Shown: one piece after another, positions 14,667-28,400 of the stretch
How positions within the stretch are numbered: position 1 is the stretch's first letter
Layout of the letters: every line of letters begins with the position of its first letter
Translations under genes and position numbers: made by a program
The notes under the pieces: model-generated
What the model was told of the DNA's origin: nothing
Database searches by the model: none
Seen by the model: the letters and a program-made list of their open reading frames with translations, nothing else
Assembly (NCBI GenBank): GCA_013397795.1
Contig: VZTJ01000753.1
Span: 1,704,857-1,768,856, forward strand
Length of the DNA: 64,000 nt
DNA from: Orthonyx spaldingii
Lineage: Eukaryota > Chordata > Aves > Passeriformes > Orthonychidae
Direction of reading: 5' to 3'

Positions 14667-14710
14667 ATATATATATATATATATATATANNNNNNNNNNN
14701 NNNNNNNNNN
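14667..14710 (+). repeat. (AT)n microsatellite running into an assembly gap
   Basis: 23 nt of AT repeat (14667-14689) followed by 21 N (14690-14710). The true repeat length is unknown. Any open frame drawn across it is meaningless. Confidence 0.95.
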
Positions 14711-17700
14711 AATGTCTTGGTATGTTTGGATTAGTGGATTTGGTTTTGGGGCCCTGAGTGTTGCAGAGTACTTGAGCCCTGTTGCTGAGGGGAAGTCTTG
14801 GGCAGGAGGAGTGCTTCAGCCTTGCATTCTCGCTTTGGACTCCTGCAGACAAGTTGCTGTCGGCAGCACTGCAAATGCTTTACTTCTTGGAGTATTTTCT
14901 GAAGTGAAATGTTGCAGGTTTCCTGGTAAAATCTAATTAAAATTAATTCCTTGGTCTTCATTGCTGGAGCCTTTATCAGAAATATACAAGTGAGAAGGCT
15001 TCTCTTTTTAAGCTTCTGGGAAAAAGCTTGGAAGTATCTATCCCCTTTTATGGTTTCATCACAGACATGTTTCAGAACACATCCCAGTGTGAAAATGACT
15101 CCTGTGGAGAAGCCTTTCTTTTATTTGCCTCCAAGTCTGACTTGCCTAAATCTGTAACTGTTTGCTTGCCTTCCTCCTAAGGCGCTTCAGCGATACCTGG
15201 AGATGCCATGGGATTCTCATGCCACCTTTTTAAATGATACATTCCTCTATATCTGTACTGGTTCAGCTTTTACTATGAACCTTAAGTGAAGTCAGCAAAT
15301 GGTGAGAGGTTTGTGGCTTGGCTTGAAGTCACAACTGACCTAACGCTGGTGACAAAGGTCCTCCTCACCGGAGGAGCTGATTCCTGCACTTGATTCAACA
15401 GTGATGGGAGATCTCATATCTGTATGAAGCCTCAGCATCATGAGGAACCTTTGCTCATCTTCCTGCATGTTTTCAAAGGTGGAAGAAGCAATTTGTTTGA
15501 GGCTTTGTTTTATCCACTTTTGTGAAAGTCTGGGTACGGTAAGATGAGCTTTACAAACTTCTGGTTTGGATTGTTGCAATGCATGATCCTGCAGTTGAAT
15601 GCAGAAACCGCTGATGGCTGAGTTGACAAGAAGCAGCCAATGCCATCAACAGCAAATGCATCTCGTGTGCTGTGCAAATGGTGTTTGCTCCGCCAAAATC
15701 TTTCTGGTAAAAATTTGTGTCCTTGACTGGAATTTGGAAATCCCATGAGAACCTGGGATCCTTCTGCCTTAGAGATTTTGTTAACCTCAAGTAAATACAA
15801 AAATATCCATCTTACTTTAAGCATTATGAAGTAGTGGTAGTTTTTTCGGTACTGACAGCTAAGCAGGTGGGCATGAGCATTCTTAGTTCAAGGGCATTGG
15901 CAGTTATTCTATGTTGGTTGTAACTTTTTCATTGCTTTTGACAAGGAACTTTAAACTTTTATTGATGCCACCAAAGGGAAAAAAAAATATATGTGAAAGC
16001 AGTCTTGTTCTTCTATGCCGGAAAAAGTGAAAAATAGAGAAAGAAGTTCACTATGGATGTTACTTTTTTTTTTCCCCTTTCGTGTTATTGAGAGGTGCTA
16101 AGTAAAACATCTATGGGTAGGAATGGTCCAGCTGGGGAGGCTGTAACTGCCCATGTTTAGTGAGTCAGGGTTCTTCACAGCTCCTGTAACAGAGATCCTT
16201 TTCTTTGCTCCCATTCTGGTCTTTCTAGTGCATCAGCCAACTTTCACCCCATATTGCAGCTGCTGACAGAGAGGTTTTCTGATGTGTGGAGCCAAGGGCC
16301 AACCACAATTTGTCCATGTATTTACAGGGATCATTTCACTCCTCTAGAAGCACAGCCAAGTATTTCTTGATAGAAACATGCAGCGTCCGTCTAACAACAC
16401 TATCCAATTGAGGCAAAGTGGAGAATGCTGTAATACTTGTTCTACAGTAGTTGTTGAAGTCCCAGTGAGAGATCAGGGCCCTGGTGCGTGAGGCACTGTT
16501 GATCTCACAGTACTTTTCCCAGACCTACAAACCTTCCCATTTAAGCTGACAAGTCAGATAATGATGCTCTATGGTATTATCAGTTACACTGCAAGAGGCG
16601 TATGTGCTTGAAACTAGAGATTTTCATGTGATTTTAAATATTTCTTCATGTGAGAGTGCTCATCATCTTAGCCAGATTGCTTATCTAGGAAGTGATCATA
16701 TATGAGAAATGGAGAAACTTCATGTGTTCATTCACTGCTACTGGTAATTTTTTTGTTTTGGTTTAGGGTTATTTTTTTTCTTCAGGGCCAGACATTAATC
16801 TTGGCCTTACAGCCCCAATAACTATTATTTCTCATCAGCAGCATGGTGAGTCTGAAAAGAGAAATTAGAGTCAAGAGGATATTTTCCCAGAAGATTACAG
16901 CAGTTATAATGGAGGTCAAACTTTTGGCTTCAGTTGTTGGACTGTTTTGCTTTAAACTTGAAATGCACATCAATGAAAGGAGCAAGTTCAAAGTTTAGCA
17001 TGAAATAATGCCAGAGACTAAGGGGAAAAAAAAAGCATATCATAGTAATTTTACAAAAATTTGCCATCACTCTTCACACTGAATATAACTTTTCAAGCAA
17101 TATAACAGACAATCTCAAGATAATGAATCACCAGTGGAGGAAAGTGTCATACGGCACAGCATCCTAGTTTGAGGAATCCACAACCAGGGAATGGAGTATC
17201 AGTTATAATTATTTACTGTGTTGTTTTAAGCACAGACTTGATTTTAATGCCACAGAGAATTTGCTCATTATACTTGCATTGTTTTCCATGTCAGGTATCC
17301 TAGTATAAATTCCTTTAACACATGGCTTATCTCTTTAACTTAAGGAGCTGCTATGATTTATTAGTTAGTTCCAGGATAGTTGCAGCAGACTTCCAAGTGC
17401 ATTTCCCAGGAAACAGAATGCTTTGAAGAAACATTGTTAAATTTTTAAGTTAGCTGGTTTGTATATATGTAATTAGTATCCTGCAAAAACCATTCCCCCA
17501 TGAAGGGTTTTAGAAGCCTGCCACTCACTCTGGCTGGAGCAGGAGCTTTCTGTGCATGGCGGCTGCAGCCCCGTGTTCCCAGCTGTTCTTATCTTGTAGC
17601 ATACTGGACACAGCTGGAGAGGAGTCTGTTGGTCTCAGTAGAGTTCGTGTATTGATCTGCACCCTCTGGGGCCTGACCTAATGACACACACTCTGGAATT

Positions 17701-20700
17701 ACTTTGCATAAATATATCTGACACACAGAGGTATCAGTAGGTGTATTCCTGTAGCTTGTTCTGGAACATGAGCTGTTTTCCAGCTCAAATCTCAGCCAAT
17801 AGTTATCACAGGAGAAACACACAACTGGAGGGACTTGGAAGAGGCTGCTCCACTGGTGCTGCATTACTACAGGGTGTAGACTGTAGCCATGGTATTCCAG
17901 ATAGGTATTTGTGTAACCTTTCCCTTAAAGGTTTCCAGTTGCCACGGCAGCTTCCCTGTGCAGCCTTATGCCGTCATTGTTACCTGTGTTGTCTAAAGGT
18001 TTTCATGATGCCTAGAACAAACCTTCCTTGCTGCAGCTCAGAGCTACTCATGAATTATCCCTCATAGACGTGGAAAATGCATAATTCCCCTGCTTTCTGT
18101 GGCAGCTATTTAGATACCTGGGGACTGTTTTTGCGCAACACCCTCAGTAGTCTCTTTTTGGCTGAGTAACCCAACTTATTAGTCCATGTTTGATAAATCA
18201 GTGGTAATCTCATTCCTCTGCTGCATCTAGGTGGGTAGATGCTTCTATTTTAGCTAGGAACCACTGATAACTGCTGGCTCAGGGCAGTTTTCCAGTCTTG
18301 GAGCCTACCCACTGTCTGTTTTTGTCTAGACTCCATTTCTTGCATTTGCTAATGGGCTTGTCAGTGTCCAGACTTACTGAAGTCAAGATAAATGTCATCT
18401 GTAGTTTCTCCTCTATTTGTAAATTTTGTTATCCAGTCCTGAAGGCACTTCAGGTTGTTTGGAGAGTAATTGCTTCTGACAAGGCCATGTGAGCAGTTAC
18501 TCAACTCCTTGTTTTCTTCCAGGTGCTAACAAATTGTTTGTTTGAACATTTTTCCAGTCTCGTTCTGTCTTTAATTTCTCACTACCCCTTATTTCCCTCA
18601 CCTCCCCTTTTATTTTAATTTTTTTAACAGATAGCATAGATTGCTCAGTTCCCATCTTTTGGTACTCGACACTGTATTTAAAATTATCTTTTCTTAATTG
18701 TAAGAGCAGTGTATTAATTTGTGGCAGATATTCAGACGGTTGGGTAATTATAGAAAAATGTGCAGGTGTCCATAGTCCTTTGCACGCAAGGCTGTGCACT
18801 AGAGCTGCATTGCTTGTATAAGAAAGGTGGAAGAAAGAGGAATTGAATATCTGTGTTAGAGAGACTGTACCTGAATCTCTGCCTCTAGTCATGATCTTTG
18901 TCTGAGGTTTTTTACACTGTGCTGTGGCCCAGGTTCACCAACTGGTCTTTTAATTGGTTTGTAGCTTGCTGTGTACTTGGAGAAGCGAGACAAAGTTTGG
19001 CGATCCTGTTGAAATATATTGCAAATAGCCAGCTGAGTTGCTGGTTGTATGTTAAAGTCACTTGTAAAGTTTGAACAGTGTCATGATCATACCTTTTTTT
19101 TGTTTTCAAAATCAATCTGAGGGACGATGAGTAGTAGCTGTAGAATGTGCAGGAGTATTCTGTAGTATCTTTTGCTCAAGTGCCTACAGAAGGCTTTCAG
19201 CTGAGAAGAATAGAGCTCAGCTGTGACTCTCCCTTTCTCGCATTATTATTATTTTGGTTCCTTTATTCAGATGGATTTAGGATTTGATGCCCTTTCAAAA
19301 AATGGAAAGTATGAAAAGAATGGAGAAATAACTTCTAAGCATTTTCTCTCAGGCCTCTCTTTTGAAATAACTGAATGAATTAAGAAGCAGCTTTTCCATA
19401 CTCTTTTCAAGAAATCAAAATAAAGCTGTATCATCTTTCTGACTGAGTGTACAATGTTGGCTAGGTTTGCTATCCCAGAGCACACAACTGATATTTATGA
19501 GAAACATAATTTTCTACATTCTTTGGACTTCTGTTCATTGGATAGGGACTACTCAAGTTTCATGCTAGCGCAATACCCTGCCCAGATCTCCAGGACAGTG
19601 GTGTTTCATCTCCTCTGATTAACAGAGATTTCCAAGCATTATTTTTTTCCAGTGGCCTGTATTTGACGCCATGGATTGTGTTACTTTGCACATGATCTTA
19701 TCCTTTTTTACATTTCCTCTTTTCTTTTTTGCTTCAAGTCTCAGTGGCTCCCTTGCTGTATCCAGGTGTCCTTCTCTCCACCCTTGGGGTAGCTGGAAGA
19801 AGGAGGCATTATGTATTTGCAGTGCTTTATTTGCAAGCAGCACTTGTATTTGCAAGTGGTGCCACAAATTAACTGGAGATGTGGCTTTTCAGAAGTAGGT
19901 GCTGTTCACCTAATCATTAGATTAGCACTTTCATAATTTTGTTTCCAAAATGAACTATTCAGTCTTTGTTTTCTTTCATTACACTCTGGAGCCATTGGAT
20001 CTCCTTGCTTAGCTCTGACTTCTCTCCATTTTGACACTATCCTATTGGAAAGACAAGTGCAGCACTGAAAGGAAGACTTTTGTATGTGTGTGTGATCCCA
20101 GTTGATTTCTGCAGTCAGACTTACTTCATTTTTCCTTACAGTCTGAGAGCACATTGCTTTTGCTGCAGTGATGCAGTGAGAACTCATTTATCTGCAGTAC
20201 ACCATCAACCCATGTCTTGCCGTGTCCTTGCAGTTGAATAATTTTTTTTAATTATTTTTCTCAGTCATTTTAATATTTATGATAACTTCTTCCTATGGTT
20301 TTGTGCCTTCTAGTAATACGTCTGTGTATGTAGAATACCCTATTGTATAAATTTGAAAATGACAAAAAATTTTTCTTTATTACTTGGTATGATTGTAGGG
20401 TGGTTAGCTGGTGTCCCATACTTCTCATTTTAATCTGTGATCGTGAGGTTTTAGTAGTATCTGTGTGCCAAGAATACAGAGCCGGACAAAGGTGTCACCT
20501 CATTATTGATGTAATTCATGTGTGCATTGAGAAGGCAAATTCCTTCTGAAGTTCCACTGCTGAGATGTGGAGCTTTTCCTTTTGATGGCAGGTCAGCCTT
20601 GGATTGAGAAGAGCTAGAATAATCCTGAAGAATTCTATGTTTTGTATAAATAGTTATGATATTTTGCTCTCACATGTTCTTTTGTTTCAGTGTTGAGGAA

Positions 20701-22364
20701 GACTCTGCCTCCAGGGTATGCAACCAGTACTTCCAACAAAACACCCAACTCAACAACAAACTCTTTGGACAGTTTTCTGTTTCACAGCCACTTCACAGTG
20801 CGATGTTCCTTCTGAACGTGGTCCTTAAGTATCCTGTGTAATTTGTGTCAGTGTCATATGGCTGGAGCAGTAAAGACTTATTTCTGGGGCCCTGCTTCTG
20901 TAGGCACAGGTCAGCTGAATACCTGCAGAGCCCCACCAGTAGGAAGTATGACTAATAATGCATGTAGAGCAGAAAATTTAAAACTTGCCGTGAAGAGCCG
21001 CCATGGTTTTCATGCTCCTTTAAACTAATGTGTTTTCAAATCATTCTTTAGCTTATTCCAAGAAGCTGCTGAGGCATTCCTAGTCTGTTTTGATCCTTAA
21101 GAAATGCAGACATTGACCCTGTAATTGCTATCCGTATTCATTATCGCAGTCATGGTGTTGTATGATGCAATTTGTGAAGCTCTTTCACTGAATGTGATCT
21201 CTGTCTGGAGTCTGCGTTAGTTTTGGATTCTTCTGAATCATAAATGGTCAGAACATCTTTTTCTAATATTTAGTTGGATGTCATTTTGTTAGTCTGAAAC
21301 ATATTCTTTTATATTTTTTGTTTCTTTGTGTGCATATAAGTGTGTCTGTTTGTGTGCACGCCTCTTTCTCCAGAGAATTTTGTCTCAAACATTTATACGT
21401 GCCCAAAAAAGCAGAAAGTAAAGTTGCTTGCCAATATAAAGCCAATTTTGGGGAGTATTAGGGTAAAAATTTAAAACGGCATAGGTGAAACTTCAGGTGG
21501 AGGCAAAGAGTTGAAATTAATTGAGCAAAACCTGCCATTAAAATAGGAGACAATAAGCAATCTGTTGTTAGCTGGGGTGTAGTTCCATTGTCTTGGTGAT
21601 GCCATGGATGTGCTGGAGGTGTGTGTCACTCAGGTACCTCTGGTGCACAACTGTCCTGCACCACAGTTCTGTTATGGTCTCTTCTCTGGAGCGTGATAAA
21701 GCTCACCAAGAGAAAAAGAATCAGGAACTCAGTCGTGGTGATATCTGTCTAAAAGCCAGTTCTCTGCAGATGAATCTCAGGCAGGTGGCGGCACTCGGTG
21801 TGATTGATATTTGTAGTATTTCAGGGAAAGATGTTTATCTTGCCCTTTGGAAAATCCAACTGGATCAATCTAGCTGTTTTATTTGGACACAGGAAAGCTA
21901 GTCTAGCCTTGTAAACCTTAACACTCAGCTATGAATAGCACAGACAAGAACTGAGTGCCCACTATGATACGAACTTCTGCCATTTCCTCATGTGTTAACC
22001 TGTCACAAGGAGGGGCCACGCTATAAAATGACATTTTCATGTCTGTAATGCCCTGTGTTACCTTGTGCAATGCAAAAAGAGTCCATACCTGCAGCAGCAC
22101 TTGCAGTGAATCGTACCCTTCCCCATTCTCCTTCCCAACTCTCCCAATTCTCTTCCATCTCAGACACTAGAATGTTAAAATATAAAAAGTGCATATATTG
22201 TAACAAAAAAACCTTAATCCTTTTTCAATCTGTATATGATTTTACTCCAGACAAGGCAACCTTCCAGATTTATATAAACCAACATTTGAAATGGGATGGT
22301 TTTAAGACTCAGAAAACTGTCTAGGACATCTTACTATGTTAACTTGAAATTATTCAGAAAAACA

Positions 22365-22478
22365 ACCTTTTTTTTCCATCCTTTTTTACTCTTCTTTTTT
22401 CTTTTTGTTTTTTTTTTCTTTCTGTTTTTTTCCTTCTTCCTTCTTCTTTCTGACTGTTTTTTCTTCTCTTTTTTTTTA
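22365..22478 (+). repeat. Polypyrimidine low-complexity tract
   Basis: About 115 nt that are almost entirely T with interspersed C, in TTTTC and TTCC units. Only a few purines break it. The apparent K/R/E-rich frame on the opposite strand (22354-22656) is an artefact of this composition. Confidence 0.85.
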
Positions 22479-25400
22479 AAAAGTATATTAGAAATAGCAA
22501 ATTTTTGTGATAGCAGTAAGAAATATTAGAATTCAAAAGGCTCAAACTCCTGACTAGGTTTTTCTGGCAATAAACTCTTCTAATTTTTTTTAGAATTTTT
22601 AAAGTTGTATCACTGTTCTGGGCTGATCTGGGGAGGCTCTCGCTCAGAATGGCCATTGTTTACTCACTCTTACTGTGCTTGGACCAGTAAAGACTGGAGA
22701 CCACAGTTTAAATCAGACTGGAAACAGTGGTTTTGAGTAAAAAGTAGACTGTTGGAATAAAACTTTTTTAGTCATAAGTATCTAGAACATTTCCAGCATT
22801 GGATTAAAAAAAGTTCAAGTTGGAACAACAGGGTCTGAGAAGCCATGGTCTTCCCACGTCTTGCTACTAGTCAGAGGTTCTTGCATAAACTTCTGTGATG
22901 AGTAGTGGTGTCTTTTCAGATTCAAAGGCGTTTTGTTTGTTTCTGCTTTGAATTTTGAGAGGTAAAACCTACATTTTGGTCCAAGGCTTCTGAGGATTAG
23001 CTTAGCAAGGCATAACTTTCTGTCTCAAGGTCAAGCAGACATGTAGCCCGTATGTAAATGAGTCAAGTTATACCATTCAGAGCTCGTACTTGTTGGGTTG
23101 GCCAGCCATTGCATTCCAAAGGGAGAGAAGCTGGGAATCCTTTCTCTTTCTAACTTGTTGTGCTGACACAAAGCATCTAATCCATATAGTTAATTAGTAG
23201 AAGCAAATGTTAAATTCAGAGGAACTCTTCCAGCCTTAGGGAGTCTTGCAGTTCTGAAGTGCAAGAGCACTTGGAAGTTAGAATTCATCAAGACTGAGCC
23301 TGTATGGACACATCCCTAGGTTAGAGGGTGAGACTTGCTTGGAGTTTTCCAAGCTGTGCTGTGTGGTGCCAATCAATAAGGCTTGATTATAAAGAGAATT
23401 TGAACTTAATTGTTACTTTATGACTTTTCTTACTCTTCAGTATCAGCTGACTCTCAATGCTATTCTGTAAATCCAGTTATAAAATGACAGAAGTTTGCCC
23501 ATGTTAGTCTTTGCCGTTTTGCAGTTCATGATGTGACAGGCAAGAATCCTATAGGACGACAAAGCATGACAAACCAACCATTATCTTCTTTCTCTTGCCT
23601 TTAATTTGTGAAGGATGATAACGAAAATGTAAGTGTATATTCCAGATGGAAAGGTTTACTTGAGATGCTGCTCTTTTCCGTGACTCTAAAAAAGCACGTA
23701 ATACTTGTATCTTCTCTTAGTGGAATTTCTTAGAAAGCATTTCTTAGAAGGCATTTCTCTTAACTGTGATTTTAATTTTTAAGAGGCTTGTACAGTCCTG
23801 AGATTCAGTATCTTTATTTGAATTTAATAAAGCCAGTCAAATACTGTTTGGCACTAGGCAACAAGGTGCATATGAGATGCCAAGAAGAGACTCTGCTGAG
23901 CTCTAGATGCTTGACATTCCAGACCTGTTACCTTGCAAGTGTAGTATTTACTGCATTTCATTTCAGCTGGAGATCAAGAGCAAGCCTGTGAAGAAGAAGG
24001 AAGTTAAGGGGATTTTAAGCTTGCAGAAGAAAAACTTGACTGAACTGGTACAGCATGGTAAATTCTCCCTGGATAATTGACTTACATGAAGACATATAAA
24101 GAACAGTCACTCATGGGCAGTTTGCTCTGCCTAAAAGCAACATGCATTGCAGTAAGAGAAAAACAAGAAAAAGAAGGAGTAAAAAAAGAAAGGCTTACTC
24201 TAGCTGTGAATGAAAAGCACCAAGCTTTTGTGTTTGCAAACATGAATGGATTCTTGAAAGGGCACAAGAGTGGTTCCAACACTTCTGCTCCTCTGCACAC
24301 TTTGATTGATTTCCAGATGGATTTATCAACTCCTGTAGAGGAGATCGTGGTCCATGGTTCAATTTGTGCCTGAAATCTTGTTTACAAACAGAGTTAGTAA
24401 ATGAGCAAAGCTGAAAAACTGGAAGTTATAGACATTTTTAATGGGTGCAAATCATAAAATCCAAAGCCTAAGTATAAGTGAGGAAGCTTTGCAAAATCAC
24501 CTTGATATTGCATGTTTCAGTCTCGTGTGAGTGCTGCTGGAGAATGATTTCAGATTTTTGTCTACCAAACTAAGTATCAAGGAGAACTTGGGTCTAGTTC
24601 AGTTGGACTTTATTGGATTATGCTTTCATGGTAATGTAGCTGAAAAAAAAGGCTGTGATTCCAAATATGATGTGTAACAATTGTGCAAATTCCTTAATCC
24701 TGTTTTCCATTCATTTATGTAGTAATTAAAACCATAAACCTGGAAACTATTTTCACAGGCAACTTTCATTTGCAGAGACCTATTTAATTTCCTATGGTTT
24801 ATGACTGTATATTCAATTTTACTCTCTTCCCCTTCCAGAAGAGGGTGAAACCTGATGGTGTTACCTTCATTATCAGTCTGTGCCTTGGCTTGGTTTCTTA
24901 CAAGTTGTTGAGAACATGTTCAATGTAATTGTGGAGGGAAATAGATTTATTTCATTTTGCTCTCCTTCGACAGTACCACAGAATGCACTAATGAAAGAAT
25001 AATCATGAACTTAAAGAGGAAGGAAAGTTTTAAGGGACTAATTGAAGAGGGAAAATGCCTGAGTGGTTTAAAGGAATGAATGGTGGGAGAGCTCCAAGTG
25101 AGATGAGGCAGCAAAAGTAAAAGAGCTACCACCAACTGTGATGAATGACAGATGTGCACCTAAAAACTGTGGTCATGGGGCTGCATAAATACGCAGATAG
25201 AAGGAGAAAAAGGATAGTTCACAGTTTGTTCAGGAGACAGCAGTTCAAAGGTACATTGCTTTATATGTAGTAACCTGCAGCCGTGGGTAACAGGCAGGAC
25301 TTGGTTCTCCAGACCTTTGGCAATAGGACACTGCTCTTTCTAGGTCCGTCTTAAAAGGAAAAGCAACTTAGGACAACTTGGTTTATGGTGACTCTTACTC

Positions 25401-28400
25401 AGTAGTCATCCATGACAAACCAAAGACTGCTGACCTGCTGGGTTTTGTGGGATGCACTGTTTAATTTAATCTTTGTGCAAAGGATCTGCATTGACCAGCT
25501 TCTGTCAGTTGAAACTGTACTCTCTTCCCATGTTAAAACCAAAAAAAAAAAAAATCTGGGAAGACTGAATGACTCTATCTAGCCTGGAATGTAACCCAGG
25601 CTGGGGAGGCCTGGAGAGTGTTAGCAGGAAGTGACTGTCCACAGGCCAGCTTGAGAAGAGTGGAATGAGCAATCTCTGCAGAAGCTTGATACTCATTTCC
25701 ATCTCTCTCACCAGGAGTGTGAACTGCAAGGCCACCAACAGCATAGGCAGGAAAGCTATTACCTGTTCCTGCTTCTGTTAAGAGGAGGCCTTTCCAAAAT
25801 GCAAGTTGAATAGGTTGGGAAAGCAGTAACAAAAATCACATTCCAAATGTGAGCTGCATGGAGGATTTGGTCCTGTAGGCTCTCCTCAGTCTAAAGAACA
25901 TCATCAGGATTGGATTCAACCTGTGCTTCCTCACTGCTATGAGCTCTGAGGCAGGAAATCCTTTAAAACATGTGGCTGCATAAAAATCTCATAGGATGAC
26001 TTTGACAGGTTTGTGTGTAAAGGGAAGCCAATGCCTGTGCTCTTTCTCCAAAGCAGAGTGTTAGGCTTCTTGCCCTGTTACTCTCATAAATATTCTGGTT
26101 TTACCACTTATATCACACATATTCAATTCCAGCTGATTGAGTTGCCCTGCAGATGTGTAAGAGGAGAAATAAAATGTTGGACTTGAGAACAAGAGAAGTG
26201 ATACTTGGATTATTCTGTGCTAAGGTAGAGAGGCACATAAACACAGCAGCTTAAACTGAATTGTGAAATAGCCTGAGAATGTCTTTTTGCTGCCATTTCC
26301 TTGATTTCAACATCACTGAGTTTGTCATGTATGACGGCTTTGTGGTTGTTGTGACACTGTTGGAGAAAATTGGATTTGGGGAAAGTTTTCTTAGTTCTTT
26401 AAATAATTCAGAATGTTTTCCAGTTCTGAGTTTTTTTCTCTCCAGTGCATCTTTGTTCTACAGCGGTACATTTTTTGTAAAGTAGATTTTTGTGTAGTTC
26501 CATTGTCCTGGCATAATATAATCTTTAGGATATACCCAGATTTCCAGCCATCCTCATGGATTTCGTAACAATGCTTGTGATTAGAAGCCCTTCTACACAG
26601 GAGATTAAAATGGAGATGAGCAATGACGGGCTTAAAAGTCAGCTCAAGTCATCCATCACTAAAGGCACAGGTTGGAGCCTGTGAGGAGCGTGTTTGCTGT
26701 CAGAGTGCAGTAGACTGATTTTACAGACAGAGACAGGCGATGGGTAACCACAGCTCACCTTAAAGGTAGTACTGAGTCCGTCTCCTTGGAGAGGTTAGTC
26801 TTGGAAACCCTGGTTTCTAGCATTGAGAGTATATGCCTGTGCTTCTGTCCAAGGATCAGGCTTAATCACAATCCTCCTCACTGGAGCTGCTTTCAGGGGT
26901 CCCCAAAAGACCACCCTGGTCTCCAGGCCTGGGGGCACCTGACCTGGGCTGGACCAATGTTCCGTGGCTCTTGTGAGCAGCCTGACCCTGTGGGCTGGTT
27001 GATTTCTCTGCCCTGGGCGCTGCTGAGTGAGTGCAGCTTTTTCACCTTGCTGTGGATGGCATGGTCCCCCCAAGGCTGCAGGATGCTGCTGCCTTGGCCT
27101 CGTGCCTGTGGAAACCCTGGAGCTGGGAGGAGGGAGAGGTGCAGAGCTGCGTGCAGGCATGCCAAGCTCCTCTTGTAGACTGACAGGGAAGATAGATTTA
27201 TAACAGAAATCATTTTTGTGTGAATCTGAGGGATTCAATAAATGTATGTCTGAACAAAACCTATTTTTTAGATATAGTTCATTAGTAAAATGGCACTATG
27301 ATAACAGTGTGAAGCCAGTTTTAATCCTGTTGGCTGGGCTGTGAGTGCAAGTGAAATTCATCAGAAAGGTGCCAGGAAGAGGAAGGATTTTTTAAAAATA
27401 ATAAACATATATAGACTTTCTCAAACACACACATAAATCTAACTTTACACCTAATCTGTTCTTGAGAAGGTGAAATGTTTTCCTTGGATAAAAATTATTC
27501 AAGGTGACTTGGGTTTGGTGGGGGGTTGGAGTATTGATGGCTGCTGAGGGGGTTTTAGGCACTGCAGTCAGCATCCCAATGTCTGTGTAAAGCAGTGGGA
27601 TACACAGCAGTGCAGCTGGGCTTGTGACAGTGTCTGCCTCTTCAGCCTGCCAGTGGAGAGGTCTCTTGTTACAGGTTGCTTTTGAAGGTATCACTTCAGT
27701 AGCATGCAAGCAGGAGGAGGTTGGGAAATGGAAGAGAAAAAAGGTCTTTGTTACAGGGAAGACTGTTGGTCAGTCTTGTGAGTGGCAGAAGGTTGGTTTG
27801 CTCTGTTTTCACTTGCTGAGGTCATTGCAGCCATAAAACCTCAGCTGAACCGTGCCAGCAAGTTGAGTCTTACTTTGCCTGTGAGAAAGGTTTGTGTTCC
27901 CTGCTGAGCTTTTTCTTTTTGCCCCACCTTTTTTTTCTTCTTTTTTTTTTGAGGATGAGATAGGCAATTGTACTTGCAATTCTTCCTTATGATTCCTAGC
28001 TGAAAGAGGAGCAGCCTTTCATGGAGAGAGATGAAAGACACTAGGAGTATTTTTCTTACATTCCAGTGTAAGTAGAATAGCGAAGTACATACCTGAGAAG
28101 TTTCCAAACACAACACACATCTATTTACATATTTGATTTCAGTGGTGATACATGATAACCTGGGATTTCATTCAAAGGATCCTGATGGGGATTTGAAAGG
28201 AGTTCTTCTTCCCTGAATGTTCACAAAACAACTGCTGAAAGCTGAAGGGCCTTTTGTTGGCAGATAAATTCACAGAGAGGCTGGAGACAGTTTCCTTGTG
28301 CTGAAAATCTTCTCTGTGCTTGCAGTTTTGGGGGTAAATTCCTGACCCTTTTGAAACTGTTGGGAATGTTTGGTCTGAGACTTCAGTGGGACCAAAACTT

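Noticed and set aside
14538..14936. 132-codon frame across the AT repeat and gap
   Set aside because: It contains an Ile-Tyr repeat from (AT)n and unknown residues from N; the frame across a gap is undefined.
26795..27238. 147-codon minus-strand frame
   Set aside because: It lies in a GC-rich patch where all frames open up, overlapped by long frames on both strands (26786-27178 and 26893-27213); no domain and no splice context.
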